64,000 nucleotides of DNA from Myxococcota bacterium (GCA_963169045.1 CAUJDF010000039.1:124001-188000); one strand, 5' to 3'; positions 32,333 through 41,262 are shown, counted from the stretch's first letter. Notes: generated by a model not told the origin, from the sequence alone. Translations and numbers: made by a program.

Positions 32333-33043
32333 GTGAACGATTTGCGACGAGGGGCCGCGGCCCCGGGGCGGATGCTCTTCACGCTGCTCCTGCTGTTGCC
32401 GTGGACGTCGAGGGCGGCCGAAGGCGACGGCGTGCGCGTGGTGCTCACGGGCCCGGCGACGCCGTACGCCGCGGTCCGCTACGCCGTCGAGGAGCGGCGT
32501 GGCACCATCGCCGCCAGCGTAAGCAAGACGTTCGCCGACGACTTCGGCCTCCGCGAGGAGGTCGGCCTGCTCACCGCCGGCGACTTCGCGGCCCTGCTCG
32601 CCGAGCTCGAGGGGCTCGGCGCGTTCACGCTGCCCTCGACGACGGCGAGGGCGGCCCGAGCGCGCTACGAGGTCGAGGTGCGGCGCGCCGGTCGACGTCA
32701 CGCCTTCACGGTCCACGATCCGGCGCTGCTCCCCGACGCACGCTACCGCCAGCTCATCGCGCGCGTTCGCGGCGCCGTCGAGGCCACCGCCGGCGCCATC
32801 GCCTTTCGCGATCCGCTGCTGCTGCCCGGCGAAGCCGGACTCCTGACGCTCCAGAGCCGCCCGAGGGCGCGCGTCGAAATCAATGGCGTGGCCCACGGCG
32901 AGACGACGCCGCTCGACGCCTTGCCCCTGCCGGTGGGGACGCATACCGTGCGGCTGGTCGCGCTCGACGAACCGCTCGAGCGCACCTACGAGGTCAAGGT
33001 CGAGGCGGGCAAGACGACCCGGCTCGTCGTCGACCTGCGCTAG
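32333..33043 (+). CDS. Exported PEGA-domain protein
   Basis: The product has 236 residues. The N-terminus has an Arg-containing n-region and a Leu-rich core (MLFTLLLLLPW), a Sec-type signal ending near SRAA. The C-terminal ~68 residues are a PEGA domain (LTLQSRPRARVEINGV, then GTHTVRL), a beta module common in surface and kinase-associated proteins. The middle ~110 residues are not recognised. GTG 32333 is used because the positively charged n-region favours it, but ATG 32372 is possible and would fit a 39-base leader. Confidence 0.65.
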   Translation: MNDLRRGAAAPGRMLFTLLLLLPWTSRAAEGDGVRVVLTGPATPYAAVRYAVEERRGTIAASVSKTFADDFGLREEVGLLTAGDFAALLAELEGLGAFTLPSTTARAARARYEVEVRRAGRRHAFTVHDPALLPDARYRQLIARVRGAVEATAGAIAFRDPLLLPGEAGLLTLQSRPRARVEINGVAHGETTPLDALPLPVGTHTVRLVALDEPLERTYEVKVEAGKTTRLVVDLR

Positions 33044-33073
33044 ACGAGGCAGAGGCCCCCGGAGGACGCCCGC

Positions 33074-34309
33074 ATGGCCGAAGGTCCCGACCCGCTCGCG
33101 GAGGCGCGCCGCGCGTCCGACCCCGCCCACGCCGATCGGCTCGCCGTGCGTGCGCTCGCGGCCGCGCCCGACCGAGCGGAGACCTACGCGTTCCGCGGCG
33201 AGCTGGCCGTTCGCCGCGGCGACGCGGTCTCCGCCGCCCACCACTTCCGGGCGGCCTATGCCCGCGGGGACCGTACGCCGCTCGTGCGCGTCGGCCTCTC
33301 GATGTGCCTCGCGGCGGCCGGCCAGGCGGAGCTCGCGACGCGCGTGCGCGAGGGCGACGCGACGCCGCGGGTGCTCGAGGACTTCGACGAGACGGTCCGG
33401 GCGCAGTCGAGCGGCGTCCGCATGGTGCTCGCGGGACCGCTGCCGCCGCGGGGAGCGCCGGCGCTGCTGCCGGGGGAGCGCCTGCCGCCGGACGCCGCGT
33501 GGTCAGCGCCGAGCGCACCTCCGGACCCGCCGACGACGCGCCCGGTGGACGACGGGGCGGTCCTCAGCCGGCCCACGTCGTCGCCGACCCCCCCGGCGCA
33601 AGCGGCGGAGGCCCTCGCCAGCGGTCCGCGGACACGGCGCCTCGGCGGTCCCGCCCCGGAGTGGCTCGAGCCGACCTCGTCATCGCCGCTCTCCGCGCCC
33701 GACACCGGCGGCGCGCCCGACTGGCTCCTCTCGACCGGGGCGCATGCCGACGAGCTGAACCAGGCCCGCGGCGCGAGCGGGCCGTCCCTCACGGTCGAGC
33801 GGGTCGAGCTGGTGGTCGATCCGGGCGTGCCGGAGGTGGCCATCCGCTCGCCGGTCACCGGCCGGCTGGTCTCACCCGACGAGATGGCGCGCCAGCGGCA
33901 GGGCGCGCAGATGCCGGAGCTCGTGCTCGAGGATCCGCTCGAGGCCGAAGGCCTGTTCCGCGGGACGCTGGCGTCGGGGGTCGCGGTGAGAGTGGCCGTC
34001 TTCTTGCCCGGTCCGGTCACCACCGCTCCGGGCCAGGCGCCGCGGACGCTCTGCAAGCGGGTGGCGCTCGGCGTGACGCGCGCCGAGATCCTGCTGCGGG
34101 ACCCGGATCGTGGACCGGAGGCCACGGTCCGCCTGCCCGTGAGCGGTGTTCGTCGGCTCGACGTGGTCGGCGATGGCCAGCAGCTGTCGCTTCTGCTCGC
34201 CGACGGTCGCCAGATCCACCTCGACCTGCGCGCGCTCAAGCGGCGGACGCCACGCATGGCGAACGCGGTGATCGACGCGCTCGCGGACGCGCTCGAGGCA
34301 CCCGCCTGA
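33074..34309 (+). CDS. TPR-containing protein of unknown function
   Basis: This 411-residue cytoplasmic protein has no signal peptide. Residues ~1-95 are helical and TPR-like (ADRLAVRALAAAPDRAETYAF, SAAHHFRAAYARG). A Pro/Ser/Thr-rich linker follows (~140-230). The C-terminal ~170 residues form a separate domain predicted beta-rich then helical (LFRGTLASGVAVRVAVFL, GRQIHLDLRALKRR); I do not recognise it. The start at ATG 33074 has GGAGG nine bases upstream. It lies between the PEGA gene and a lipoprotein gene. Confidence 0.6.
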   Translation: MAEGPDPLAEARRASDPAHADRLAVRALAAAPDRAETYAFRGELAVRRGDAVSAAHHFRAAYARGDRTPLVRVGLSMCLAAAGQAELATRVREGDATPRVLEDFDETVRAQSSGVRMVLAGPLPPRGAPALLPGERLPPDAAWSAPSAPPDPPTTRPVDDGAVLSRPTSSPTPPAQAAEALASGPRTRRLGGPAPEWLEPTSSSPLSAPDTGGAPDWLLSTGAHADELNQARGASGPSLTVERVELVVDPGVPEVAIRSPVTGRLVSPDEMARQRQGAQMPELVLEDPLEAEGLFRGTLASGVAVRVAVFLPGPVTTAPGQAPRTLCKRVALGVTRAEILLRDPDRGPEATVRLPVSGVRRLDVVGDGQQLSLLLADGRQIHLDLRALKRRTPRMANAVIDALADALEAPA

Positions 34310-34315
34310 GGGTGG

Positions 34316-34344
34316 TTGCGGGCCGGATCGCGCTGTCCTAGAAT
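34316..34344 (+). promoter_or_regulatory. Candidate promoter for the NPC-repeat lipoprotein gene
   Basis: TTGCGG (34316-34321, 3/6) and TAGAAT (34339-34344, 5/6) are 17 bases apart, seven bases after the previous stop. The inferred start near 34351 rules out the GTG at 34345 as the initiation codon of the following gene. Confidence 0.42.
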
Positions 34345-34395
34345 GTGCGCTTCGCCGATTCCTTCGTCGAATCCATGACTTGTGGGGGCTTTCGC

Positions 34396-34653
34396 GTGCG
34401 TGCCTTCATTCCGCTCCTCGCGACCGTGACGCTCCTCGGCTGCGGCGGCGCACCGGCGCAGGTCGAGGCGCCGCCGAGCGCCGCGCAGCTCCCCGAGGTC
34501 CCGAACCCGTGCGCGGCCAATCCGTGCGGCGCGACATCGATCGATCCGGCGGCCAACCCGTGCGCCGAAGCGCCGGCGGCGGCAGCCCCGGCGAACCCGT
34601 GTGCCGACGCGCCCGCCGCGCCGGCCGAGGACGCGCCGCAGGGCGACCGCTGA
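34396..34653 (+). CDS. Small lipoprotein with NPC repeats
   Basis: The predicted 85-residue product begins MRAFIPLLATVTLLGCGG, a lipoprotein signal with lipobox LLGC. The mature part is Pro/Ala-rich and holds four NPC tripeptides, giving regularly spaced cysteines. The start is GTG 34396, with GGGGG eight bases upstream; ATG 34375 is in frame but puts a Cys-Gly-Gly before the signal. NPC-rich small proteins occur in other deltaproteobacterial-type genomes; a metal-binding or disulfide role is only a guess. It precedes the long TPR gene by 37 bases. Confidence 0.6.
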   Translation: MRAFIPLLATVTLLGCGGAPAQVEAPPSAAQLPEVPNPCAANPCGATSIDPAANPCAEAPAAAAPANPCADAPAAPAEDAPQGDR

Positions 34654-34690
34654 CGCCGAGGGGCCGCGACCCCGGGGGGCACTGACCAAG

Positions 34691-37600
34691 ATGACGGTGG
34701 CGGAGCAGACCCGCCGATCCGGTTTCTCCCTCCGGCTCGAGCAGGGTCAGGGTCGGCTGGTCCTCGCGCAGCGGCGCATCGCCGACCTGTTCACCGTCGA
34801 GCAGCTCCAGCTCACCTTGCACGAGGTCCCCGCGCGCCTCGACCTCACGCGCGGCGTCGAGCGCTTCCGCCACGCCCACGGCCGCGTCGAGCAGCTCACC
34901 GTCGCCGCCGAGGACCACGACGTCACGCGGGCCCTCGCGCTGGCCATGCGCGACGCGCCGCTCGCCGATCTCGAGGTGCGGGCCGTCGACGGCGATCTCG
35001 TCGTCGCCGGCGAGGTCCGCGGCGAACCGCCGGCGCCGTTCGTGGCCCGCGCCCGCGTGGAGACCGCCGGCATCGGTGACGAGCGGTCGCTGCTCGTCAG
35101 CTTCTTCGAGGTGCGCGTCCTCGGGGTGGCGCGCCTGTGCGCGCCGCAGGTGGCGGCGGCGCTGCTCGCCGGGTTCGGCCTCGACGGCTTCGCCGTGGGA
35201 CCGACGGCGGCCCGCTTCGACCCCATCGACGGCCTGCTGCTCGAGGCGTTCGCCGAGATCGGCTGGAAGCTGCCGGACCGGCGCGGACTGCGGCTGACCC
35301 ACGTCCGGCTCGACGGCGGGCGGCTGCGCCTGACCGCCGAGCGGCCGGCGGGGGAGCGGCCGGCGCTGCGTGCCGTGACGCCGCAGGCCGGCCCGGATGG
35401 CGGCGTGCGCTATCGCCGCTTCCTCGCCGACTACGAGGCCAAGACGCTCTACGCCGACACCGAGGCGCTGATCGCCGACGGTCGACTCGACCGCGCGATC
35501 GCCGCGTACGAGCGACAGATCGAGGTCCACCCCGATCACCCGTTCCTCATCGCGCGACTGCTGCAGCTCCTCGTGGCCCGGCCCGAGTCGCGGTCCGAGG
35601 CGGCGGCCCTGGCCTCGACGTACCTTCAGCGGTACCCCGACGACCTCGACGCGCTGACGGCGCTGGCCGTGGCGCGACAGGCCGAGGGGCGCGCGCGCGA
35701 GGCCGCCGAGGCCTACGAGCGCCTCGGCGCCGTGGCGGAGGCGCGGGGCGACGTGCTCGAGGCGGCGCAGGCGCGGTGCGCGGTGGCGGCGGCCCTGGCC
35801 GAGGCCGAGCCGCGGGCGGCGATCGTGGCGCTCGAGAAGGCGCTGGGGCTGCGGCGGCGATTGCCGGCGGCGCTGCGGTTCCTGGCGGAGCTCCACGCGC
35901 GGACCGGCGACTGGCCGGCGGCGCTGCGGGCGCGCGAGCGGCTGCTCTCTGCCGAGGCAGAGCCGGCCCGGCGACGCGCGCTGCTGCACGAGCTCGGCAC
36001 GTTGGCGCTCGACGCCGCAGGCGACGTCGAGGCGGCAGCTGCTTACTACGAACGCGCGCTCGAGCTGGACGCCGACGACGTGGAGGCCCTGCTCGGACTG
36101 GCCGCCGCCCAGGAGCGCGCCGGGCGCACGCTCCCCGCGGTCCGGGCGCTCGACCGCGCGGCCGACCTGCTGCAGCAGCGGGGGGATGCGGCGGGGGCGG
36201 CGGCGGCGATGGTGCGCCTCGGCGACCTGTGGCGCCGATTGCCCGAAGGCGCCCAGTCGGCGGCCCTGCGGTACCGTCGGGCGCTCATGCTCGATCCGCG
36301 GCGCGCCGGCGCCCTGCTGGGCCTCGCCGAGACGGCCGTGGAGCAGGGGAGCGCCCACCAGGCGCGCGCCCACCTCGAGGAGCTGCTGCGCCTGCCGCAG
36401 AACGCGCTGCTCGAGCCGGTGGACCGTGCCGACGTCCACCTGCGGCTCGGCCGTCTCCTGGCGCAGTCCCTCGAGGACCGCCCGCTCGCCGTCGCGCACT
36501 ACCAGAAGGTGCTCGAGGGCCGGCCCGAGCAGGCGGCGGCGGCGCTGGCGGAGCTGGAAGGGCTCTACGCGTCCGAGGCGCGCTGGGACGACCTCGCTCG
36601 GGTCCTCCGCGTGGCCGCCGACCGGGCGTCCGACGCCGCCGAGCGCGGCGCGCGACTCGTCCGCCTGGCCCTCGTCGCGCGCGACCACCTCGGCGACGCC
36701 GGTCACGCGCGCAAGCTGCTGGAGGAGGCCGCGGCGCTCCGGCCCTCCGATCCGGCGGTGCTCGAGGCACTCGCCGATCTGCACCGGGCGCGGCGCGACC
36801 ACGCGGCGCTCGCCGACGTGCTCGCCGAGCTGGCCGAACGCGTCGACGCGCCTTCGCGCCTCGCGGCGGCCTACACCGAGCGCGCCGACCTGCTGCGCAC
36901 CCATCTGAACCGCGCCGACGAGGCCATGCAGGTCTATACGCTGGCGCTCGGCTGCGTCCCGACCTGGCGCGAAGCGCTCGACGGCCTCGCCGACCTCTAC
37001 CGTGAACGGGAGCGCTTCGGCGAGCTGGCGCCGCTGCTGGGGCGGCGGGCGGAGATCGAGCGCGACCCGCGGGCGGCGGCGAACCTGTGGCTCGAGTTGG
37101 CGCGCCTTCAGACGGGGCCGTTGCACCGGGCGCGGGACGCGGCGCGCAGCCTCGAGCACGCGGTGCGCCTGGTGCCGGACGACGCCGAAGCCCTGCGACG
37201 GCTGGGCGACGTCCACTTCGACGCGGGCCGCCTGGACGCGGCCGCCGAGATCTACCGGCGCCTGCACGCGCTGTACGCGCGTGACGGCTACGACGAGCCA
37301 GCCGTGCCGTTCCTGCTGCGGCTCGCCGAGGTGCTGGCCGGCACCGACGCCGCCGATGACGCCCTGGGGATCCTGGCCGAGGCCGCGGATCTCGCGCCGG
37401 ACGACACGGCGATTTTCGAACAGATTCAGGATCTTCTGCTGAGGCGCGGCGACGTCGAGGCTATCGTCGCCGCGTTCCGATCGGGCCTGGCGCAGGCGCG
37501 TGCGGCCGACGCGCGGGCCTTCCTGGCACGCCGCGCGGGCCGCCTCCTCTGGCGCGAGCTGCGGCGGCCCGGCGACGCGGCGGCGCTCCTGGACGAAGCG

Positions 37601-39625
37601 CTGCGTCTCCGGCCCGAGGACGACGATCTCCGGCGCGTCCGCCTCGAGGTGGCCACGGCACTGGGCGACTGGCCGCGGGTCGCGGGGCTCCTGCGCGCGC
37701 AGCTGGAGCGGGCGCCGGCGCCGGAGCGTCCGTCGTTGCTGACCCGCCTCGCCGAGCTGGCGTTCGGCGCGCTGGAGCGGCCGGAGGAGGGCTGGCAGCT
37801 GGCCTACGCCGCGCTCGACGAGGATCCGCGCTACCTGCCCGCGCTGACGCTCGTGGCGGAGCGGGCGCACGAGGCGGGCGACTGGGCGCGGGCAAGCGAC
37901 GCGTGGCGCCGCGTCGTCGCGATCGAAGGGGACCACGCGAGCCCCGAGGACGTCCTGCGCCTCGCGAGCGCCGAGCTCAACGCCGGCGACGCCGCCGCCG
38001 CCCTGCCGAGGCTGCGCGGACTCCATGCCGCCGGGCTGCGCCTGGCGGGGCAGGGGGCGGCGCTCGCCGAGGCGGCGCTGCGGCTGGGCGACGCCGTCGC
38101 CCTCGAGACCGTGCTCGACGAGCGGCTCGCGGCGTTGCGCGCCGAAGCCGCCGCCGTCCGCGAGCGGTTCCTCCGGCGGGCCGCCGGACTGTTCGGCGCG
38201 GCCCCCGAGCATCGCGAGCGCGCGGTCGCACTGTGGACGACGCTCGTCGAAGAACTTCCCGGCGACTCGGAGGCCACGCAGGCCCTCGCCACGCTGAAGC
38301 CTTCGGAGGCGCCGGCCGCCGTCGCCGAGGCGGACGCCTGCGTGCCCCCCGTCGCCGCCTCCGAGCCGACCGCCGCGCTCGAGTCGGCGCCGCCGCCCGA
38401 CGCGGACGCCGTCCGGGCGCTCGATACGCCCCTCGACGCCGCGCCCACCGACGTGGACTTCACTGCGTTCGACGCGCCGCCGGCCACGGCCCGGGCGGCC
38501 GGCCTGCCGGTCGAGAGTGACGACGTCGCCGCTGCGCTCGAGCGCCTCGAGGCGGACGTCGCGGGCGCGGCCGACGACGCCGCGTGCGCCGCCGCGTGGC
38601 TCGCGCTCGGCGAGTTCCGGCGCGACGCGCTCCACGACCCGGACGAGGCGGTGCCGGCGCTCCGCGAGGCGCTGCGCCTCGCAGAGCCTGGTGGCGAGGT
38701 GTGGGGGGAGGCGCGCGAGGCGCTCGAGGACGTCTTCGCCGTCCGCGGCGACTGGGAGGCGCTCCTCGAGCTCTACGACGAGCGGCTCGCGCGGGGCCTG
38801 GAGCCCGCCGGCGCGCTCTTCGCGCTGAAGGCGTCCATCCTGCGCGCGGCCGAGCGCTTCGACGAGGCGATCGAGGCCGCCGAAGCGGCGGTGGCAGCGG
38901 GAGACGAGCGCGCCCGGGAGCTGCTCGTCGATCTGCTGATGGCCGAGGAGCGCGCTTCCGAGGCCGCGGACCGGCTCACGGAGGACGCCGACGCGCTCGC
39001 GCCCGCCGACGCGGCCCGGCGCCGGCGGACCGCCGCCGAGCTGGTCGCCGACGAGGACCCCGCCCGGGCGCTGGGGCTCTACCGTCAGGCCGCCGCGGTC
39101 CTCAAGGACGCGGTGCTGTGCGAGGAGTGGCTCGCGCTGGCTCGGCGGGCGGGGGCGCCGGTGGATCGCCTGGACGCCCTCGTCGCCCGCGCCCAGCTCT
39201 TCCGGACGAACGGCCCCGAGGGCATGCGCCGTGGCCGGCTGCTTCAGGAGGCGGGCGCGGTCGCCGACAGCGAGATCGGCGACTCGCCGCGGGCGCGCGC
39301 CCTCTTCGAGGCCAGCATCGCCGCCTGGCCGGACAACGTCGAGGTGCTCGAGGCGCTGACGGCGGTGCTCGAGCGCCTCGGCGACGCGGAGGCACTCGAG
39401 GGCGCGCTCTCCCGACAGATCGAGCTCGCACTGCCCGGCGCCTGGCGTGGTCGACTCGCCCTGCGCCTCGCCGCGCTGCGGCACGAGGTGCTGGGACGCG
39501 ACGCCGAGGCCGTCAGCGCGGCGCGCATGGCCGCCGAGGACCTCGGTGGCACACCCGACGCCGAAGATGCCGCGCTGTTGCTCGCCCTCCTCGGTGCCAC
39601 CGACGAGGACCCCGACGCCGGCTGA
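34691..39625 (+). CDS. Giant tetratricopeptide-repeat protein (1644 residues)
   Basis: Residues ~1-240 form a domain that I do not recognise, predicted mixed alpha/beta (LQLTLHEVPARLDLTRGVERF, LRLTHVRLDGGRLRLTAERP). From ~245 to ~1195 there are roughly 25 helical repeats of TPR type, Ala/Leu/Arg-rich with A..Y/F spacing (AAAYYERALELDADDVEALL, ALRYRRALMLDPRRAGALLG). An acidic Pro/Ala linker (~1200-1275) separates a second repeat block to the end. There is no signal peptide or TM segment, so it is probably a cytoplasmic scaffold. The start is ATG 34691. The downstream gene is a TatT lipoprotein behind its own promoter. Confidence 0.75.
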   Translation: MTVAEQTRRSGFSLRLEQGQGRLVLAQRRIADLFTVEQLQLTLHEVPARLDLTRGVERFRHAHGRVEQLTVAAEDHDVTRALALAMRDAPLADLEVRAVDGDLVVAGEVRGEPPAPFVARARVETAGIGDERSLLVSFFEVRVLGVARLCAPQVAAALLAGFGLDGFAVGPTAARFDPIDGLLLEAFAEIGWKLPDRRGLRLTHVRLDGGRLRLTAERPAGERPALRAVTPQAGPDGGVRYRRFLADYEAKTLYADTEALIADGRLDRAIAAYERQIEVHPDHPFLIARLLQLLVARPESRSEAAALASTYLQRYPDDLDALTALAVARQAEGRAREAAEAYERLGAVAEARGDVLEAAQARCAVAAALAEAEPRAAIVALEKALGLRRRLPAALRFLAELHARTGDWPAALRARERLLSAEAEPARRRALLHELGTLALDAAGDVEAAAAYYERALELDADDVEALLGLAAAQERAGRTLPAVRALDRAADLLQQRGDAAGAAAAMVRLGDLWRRLPEGAQSAALRYRRALMLDPRRAGALLGLAETAVEQGSAHQARAHLEELLRLPQNALLEPVDRADVHLRLGRLLAQSLEDRPLAVAHYQKVLEGRPEQAAAALAELEGLYASEARWDDLARVLRVAADRASDAAERGARLVRLALVARDHLGDAGHARKLLEEAAALRPSDPAVLEALADLHRARRDHAALADVLAELAERVDAPSRLAAAYTERADLLRTHLNRADEAMQVYTLALGCVPTWREALDGLADLYRERERFGELAPLLGRRAEIERDPRAAANLWLELARLQTGPLHRARDAARSLEHAVRLVPDDAEALRRLGDVHFDAGRLDAAAEIYRRLHALYARDGYDEPAVPFLLRLAEVLAGTDAADDALGILAEAADLAPDDTAIFEQIQDLLLRRGDVEAIVAAFRSGLAQARAADARAFLARRAGRLLWRELRRPGDAAALLDEALRLRPEDDDLRRVRLEVATALGDWPRVAGLLRAQLERAPAPERPSLLTRLAELAFGALERPEEGWQLAYAALDEDPRYLPALTLVAERAHEAGDWARASDAWRRVVAIEGDHASPEDVLRLASAELNAGDAAAALPRLRGLHAAGLRLAGQGAALAEAALRLGDAVALETVLDERLAALRAEAAAVRERFLRRAAGLFGAAPEHRERAVALWTTLVEELPGDSEATQALATLKPSEAPAAVAEADACVPPVAASEPTAALESAPPPDADAVRALDTPLDAAPTDVDFTAFDAPPATARAAGLPVESDDVAAALERLEADVAGAADDAACAAAWLALGEFRRDALHDPDEAVPALREALRLAEPGGEVWGEAREALEDVFAVRGDWEALLELYDERLARGLEPAGALFALKASILRAAERFDEAIEAAEAAVAAGDERARELLVDLLMAEERASEAADRLTEDADALAPADAARRRRTAAELVADEDPARALGLYRQAAAVLKDAVLCEEWLALARRAGAPVDRLDALVARAQLFRTNGPEGMRRGRLLQEAGAVADSEIGDSPRARALFEASIAAWPDNVEVLEALTAVLERLGDAEALEGALSRQIELALPGAWRGRLALRLAALRHEVLGRDAEAVSAARMAAEDLGGTPDAEDAALLLALLGATDEDPDAG

Positions 39626-39643
39626 GCCCGTCAGCCAGCTTCG

Positions 39644-39672
39644 TTGACGCTCCCCCGGCCCCGTGTTAATGC
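39644..39672 (+). promoter_or_regulatory. Candidate extended -10 promoter for the TatT gene
   Basis: TTGACG (39644-39649, 5/6) and TAATGC (39667-39672) are 17 bases apart, with TG at 39664-39665 forming an extended -10 element. Transcription from about 39679 leaves room for the GGGGAGG site and the ATG at 39703. Confidence 0.48.
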
Positions 39673-39702
39673 AGCTTGGTTTCGGCGGACGGGGAGGTCG
39701 GT

Positions 39703-40587
39703 ATGCGCGGCGTCAGCCGTTGGTTGGTCCTGTTCCTGGCCCTCGGGGCTTCGGCCTGCGGCGGGAGCCGGCAGAGCGTCCTCGAGGACGGCGGTCAGTC
39801 GCTCGAGAAGAAGGGCGACGCGACGCCCGCGGTCGCGAAGGGCGACGCGCTCTGGGCGGAACGTGAAGATCGCGCGAAGCTCGACGGGGCGATCGCCGCC
39901 TGGGAAGAAGCGGCGGTCCTCGATCCCACGCGCGCCGACGTCCAGCTGAAGCTGGCGTATGCCTACTACTTCCTCGCCGACGCCCACCTGCGCTGGGCCG
40001 AAGACGACGCCGGCATGCTCGCTTCCTACGACAAGGGCACCAACGCCGGCGAGCGCGCGATTCGTTTGCTGAGCCCCGCCTTCGCCGAGCAGATCAAGAA
40101 CGGCAAGAGCTGGGAGGAGGCCATCCCGTCGGTCGGCAAGGAAGGCCTGCCGGCGATGTACTGGTATGCCACCAACCTGGGCCGCTGGGCGCTGCTCGAC
40201 GGGTTCACGACGGTGCTGTCCTACAAGGACCGCGTCTTCGCGATCATGTCGCACTGCGCGAAGCTCGACGAGGGCTTCTGGCACGGCGGACCGCACCGCT
40301 ACTTCGGCGTCTACTACACCAAGATCCCGTTCCCGAGCGGCGATCTCCCCAAGTCGAAGGAGCACTTCGAGAAGGCGGTGGGCCTCGCGCCCGGGTACCT
40401 CGAGACGAAGGTGCTCTTCGCCGAGAACTACGCGCTCAAGGCGTCCGACAAGGCGCTCTTCCAGAAGCTCCTGACGGAGGTCTCGGCGACCGCCGACGAC
40501 GCCAATCCCGAGCTCGTGCCCGAGACGAAGAACTCCAAGCGCAAGGCCAAGAAGCTCCTCGACGAGATGGCCGACTACTTCGACTGA
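39703..40587 (+). CDS. TatT-family lipoprotein (TRAP transporter T-component)
   Basis: The product has 294 residues. The signal peptide ends in a possible lipobox, ASAC (MRGVSRWLVLFLALGASAC). The mature part is helical with TPR-like repeats and the family features WEEAAVLDP, LKLAYAYYFLADAHL, GLPAMYWYATNLGRWA and the C-terminal FEKAVGLAPGYLETKVLFAE. TatT of Treponema pallidum is a trimeric lipoprotein that partners the TRAP substrate-binding protein. No TRAP genes (dctP, dctQ, dctM) are near, so this copy is an orphan here. The start at ATG 39703 has GGGGAGG six bases upstream. Confidence 0.78.
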   Translation: MRGVSRWLVLFLALGASACGGSRQSVLEDGGQSLEKKGDATPAVAKGDALWAEREDRAKLDGAIAAWEEAAVLDPTRADVQLKLAYAYYFLADAHLRWAEDDAGMLASYDKGTNAGERAIRLLSPAFAEQIKNGKSWEEAIPSVGKEGLPAMYWYATNLGRWALLDGFTTVLSYKDRVFAIMSHCAKLDEGFWHGGPHRYFGVYYTKIPFPSGDLPKSKEHFEKAVGLAPGYLETKVLFAENYALKASDKALFQKLLTEVSATADDANPELVPETKNSKRKAKKLLDEMADYFD

Positions 40588-40600
40588 AGCTGGGGGCGCG

Positions 40601-40656
40601 CGGGCGGCGCCACGGCCGCCCGGTCCGACCTCGGGTCGCCCGGCCGGGCGACCCGA
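40601..40656. terminator. Two tandem GC-rich hairpins between convergent genes
   Basis: CGGGCGGC and GCCGCCCG (40601-40608 and 40615-40622) form an 8-bp stem. It is followed by a perfect 26-base palindrome (40631-40656, TCGGGTCGCCC / GGGCGACCCGA around GGCC). They lie between the ends of convergent genes and could act as terminators in both directions, but neither strand has a U-tract. Confidence 0.45.
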
Positions 40657-40677
40657 ATCCCGAGAGAAAACGGAAGG

Positions 40678-41154
40678 TTACTCGGCGGGGGTCGCCTTGC
40701 TCTTCGGCCGGCTGCCAGCGGCCTTCGCCGGGCGCTTCGCCTTGTCGGCGACGGGCTTCGCGGCGGGCTTCTCGTCGCCGCCGGAGGGCTTCGCGTAGTT
40801 GGACGCCGCCGAGAAGAGGCGGGCCTGGTCGGCGGCCTTGGCGGCGGACTTCGCCTTGTCCTCGGCGTCGGCCGCGCGCGCGGCGGCCTCGTCGACGCGG
40901 GACTGCAGGTCGCCGAGCTCGCGCTCGAGCCGCTCGACCGCGCGCTGCAGCCCCTTCACCTCGTCGCGCGTGACGAGGTTGAACGTCTTGATCATCTGCG
41001 AGATCTGGCCGTCGATGAGGGTTCGCGCCTCGTTCGACACGGAGAAGGCCTTCATCACCGCCTTCATCACGGCCTCGTTCTGCAGGACCTTCATCGCCTG
41101 CTCGCTCTGCATGAGCTTGCCGAGGTTCTCCAACACCGTGTCCTTGAGCGCCAT
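40678..41154 (-). CDS. Coiled-coil protein with Lys/Ala-rich tail (phasin-like)
   Basis: The product has 158 residues. The N-terminal ~60 are helical (MALKDTVLENLGKLMQSEQA, then VMKAVMKAFSV). A coiled coil follows at ~75-115 (LQRAVERLERELGDLQSRVDE), and the tail is rich in Lys, Ala and Pro, like histone H1-type tails of bacterial phasins and DNA-binding proteins. The exact family is not recognised. ATG 41154 has GGAGGG upstream. A consensus TTGACA lies on the minus strand at 41218-41213, but no good -10 follows it. Confidence 0.6.
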   Translation of the reverse strand: MALKDTVLENLGKLMQSEQAMKVLQNEAVMKAVMKAFSVSNEARTLIDGQISQMIKTFNLVTRDEVKGLQRAVERLERELGDLQSRVDEAAARAADAEDKAKSAAKAADQARLFSAASNYAKPSGGDEKPAAKPVADKAKRPAKAAGSRPKSKATPAE

Positions 41155-41233
41155 GATCCCTCCGGGAGACAGTCCGCGAGACGGGCGGGAAGCTGTCATG
41201 ACGGCCCGGCGCTGTCAACGCGCGCGGTGGCCG

Positions 41234-41262
41234 TTGTCCGGGCGCACCTCGGCTGTTACCGT
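41234..41262 (+). promoter_or_regulatory. Candidate promoter for moaA and the ccm cluster
   Basis: TTGTCC (41234-41239) and TACCGT (41257-41262) are 17 bases apart, and TG at 41254-41255 gives an extended -10. The hexamers are individually weak. Confidence 0.28.

Noticed and set aside
34406-39484. 1692-codon minus-strand open frame, longer than the real gene opposite
   Set aside because: The plus strand has regular TPR repeats, a Shine-Dalgarno context and normal codon bias; the minus frame is Arg/Gln/Gly-rich without motifs.
41213-41218. Consensus TTGACA on the minus strand as promoter of the coiled-coil gene
   Set aside because: No acceptable -10 hexamer lies 16-18 bases downstream.
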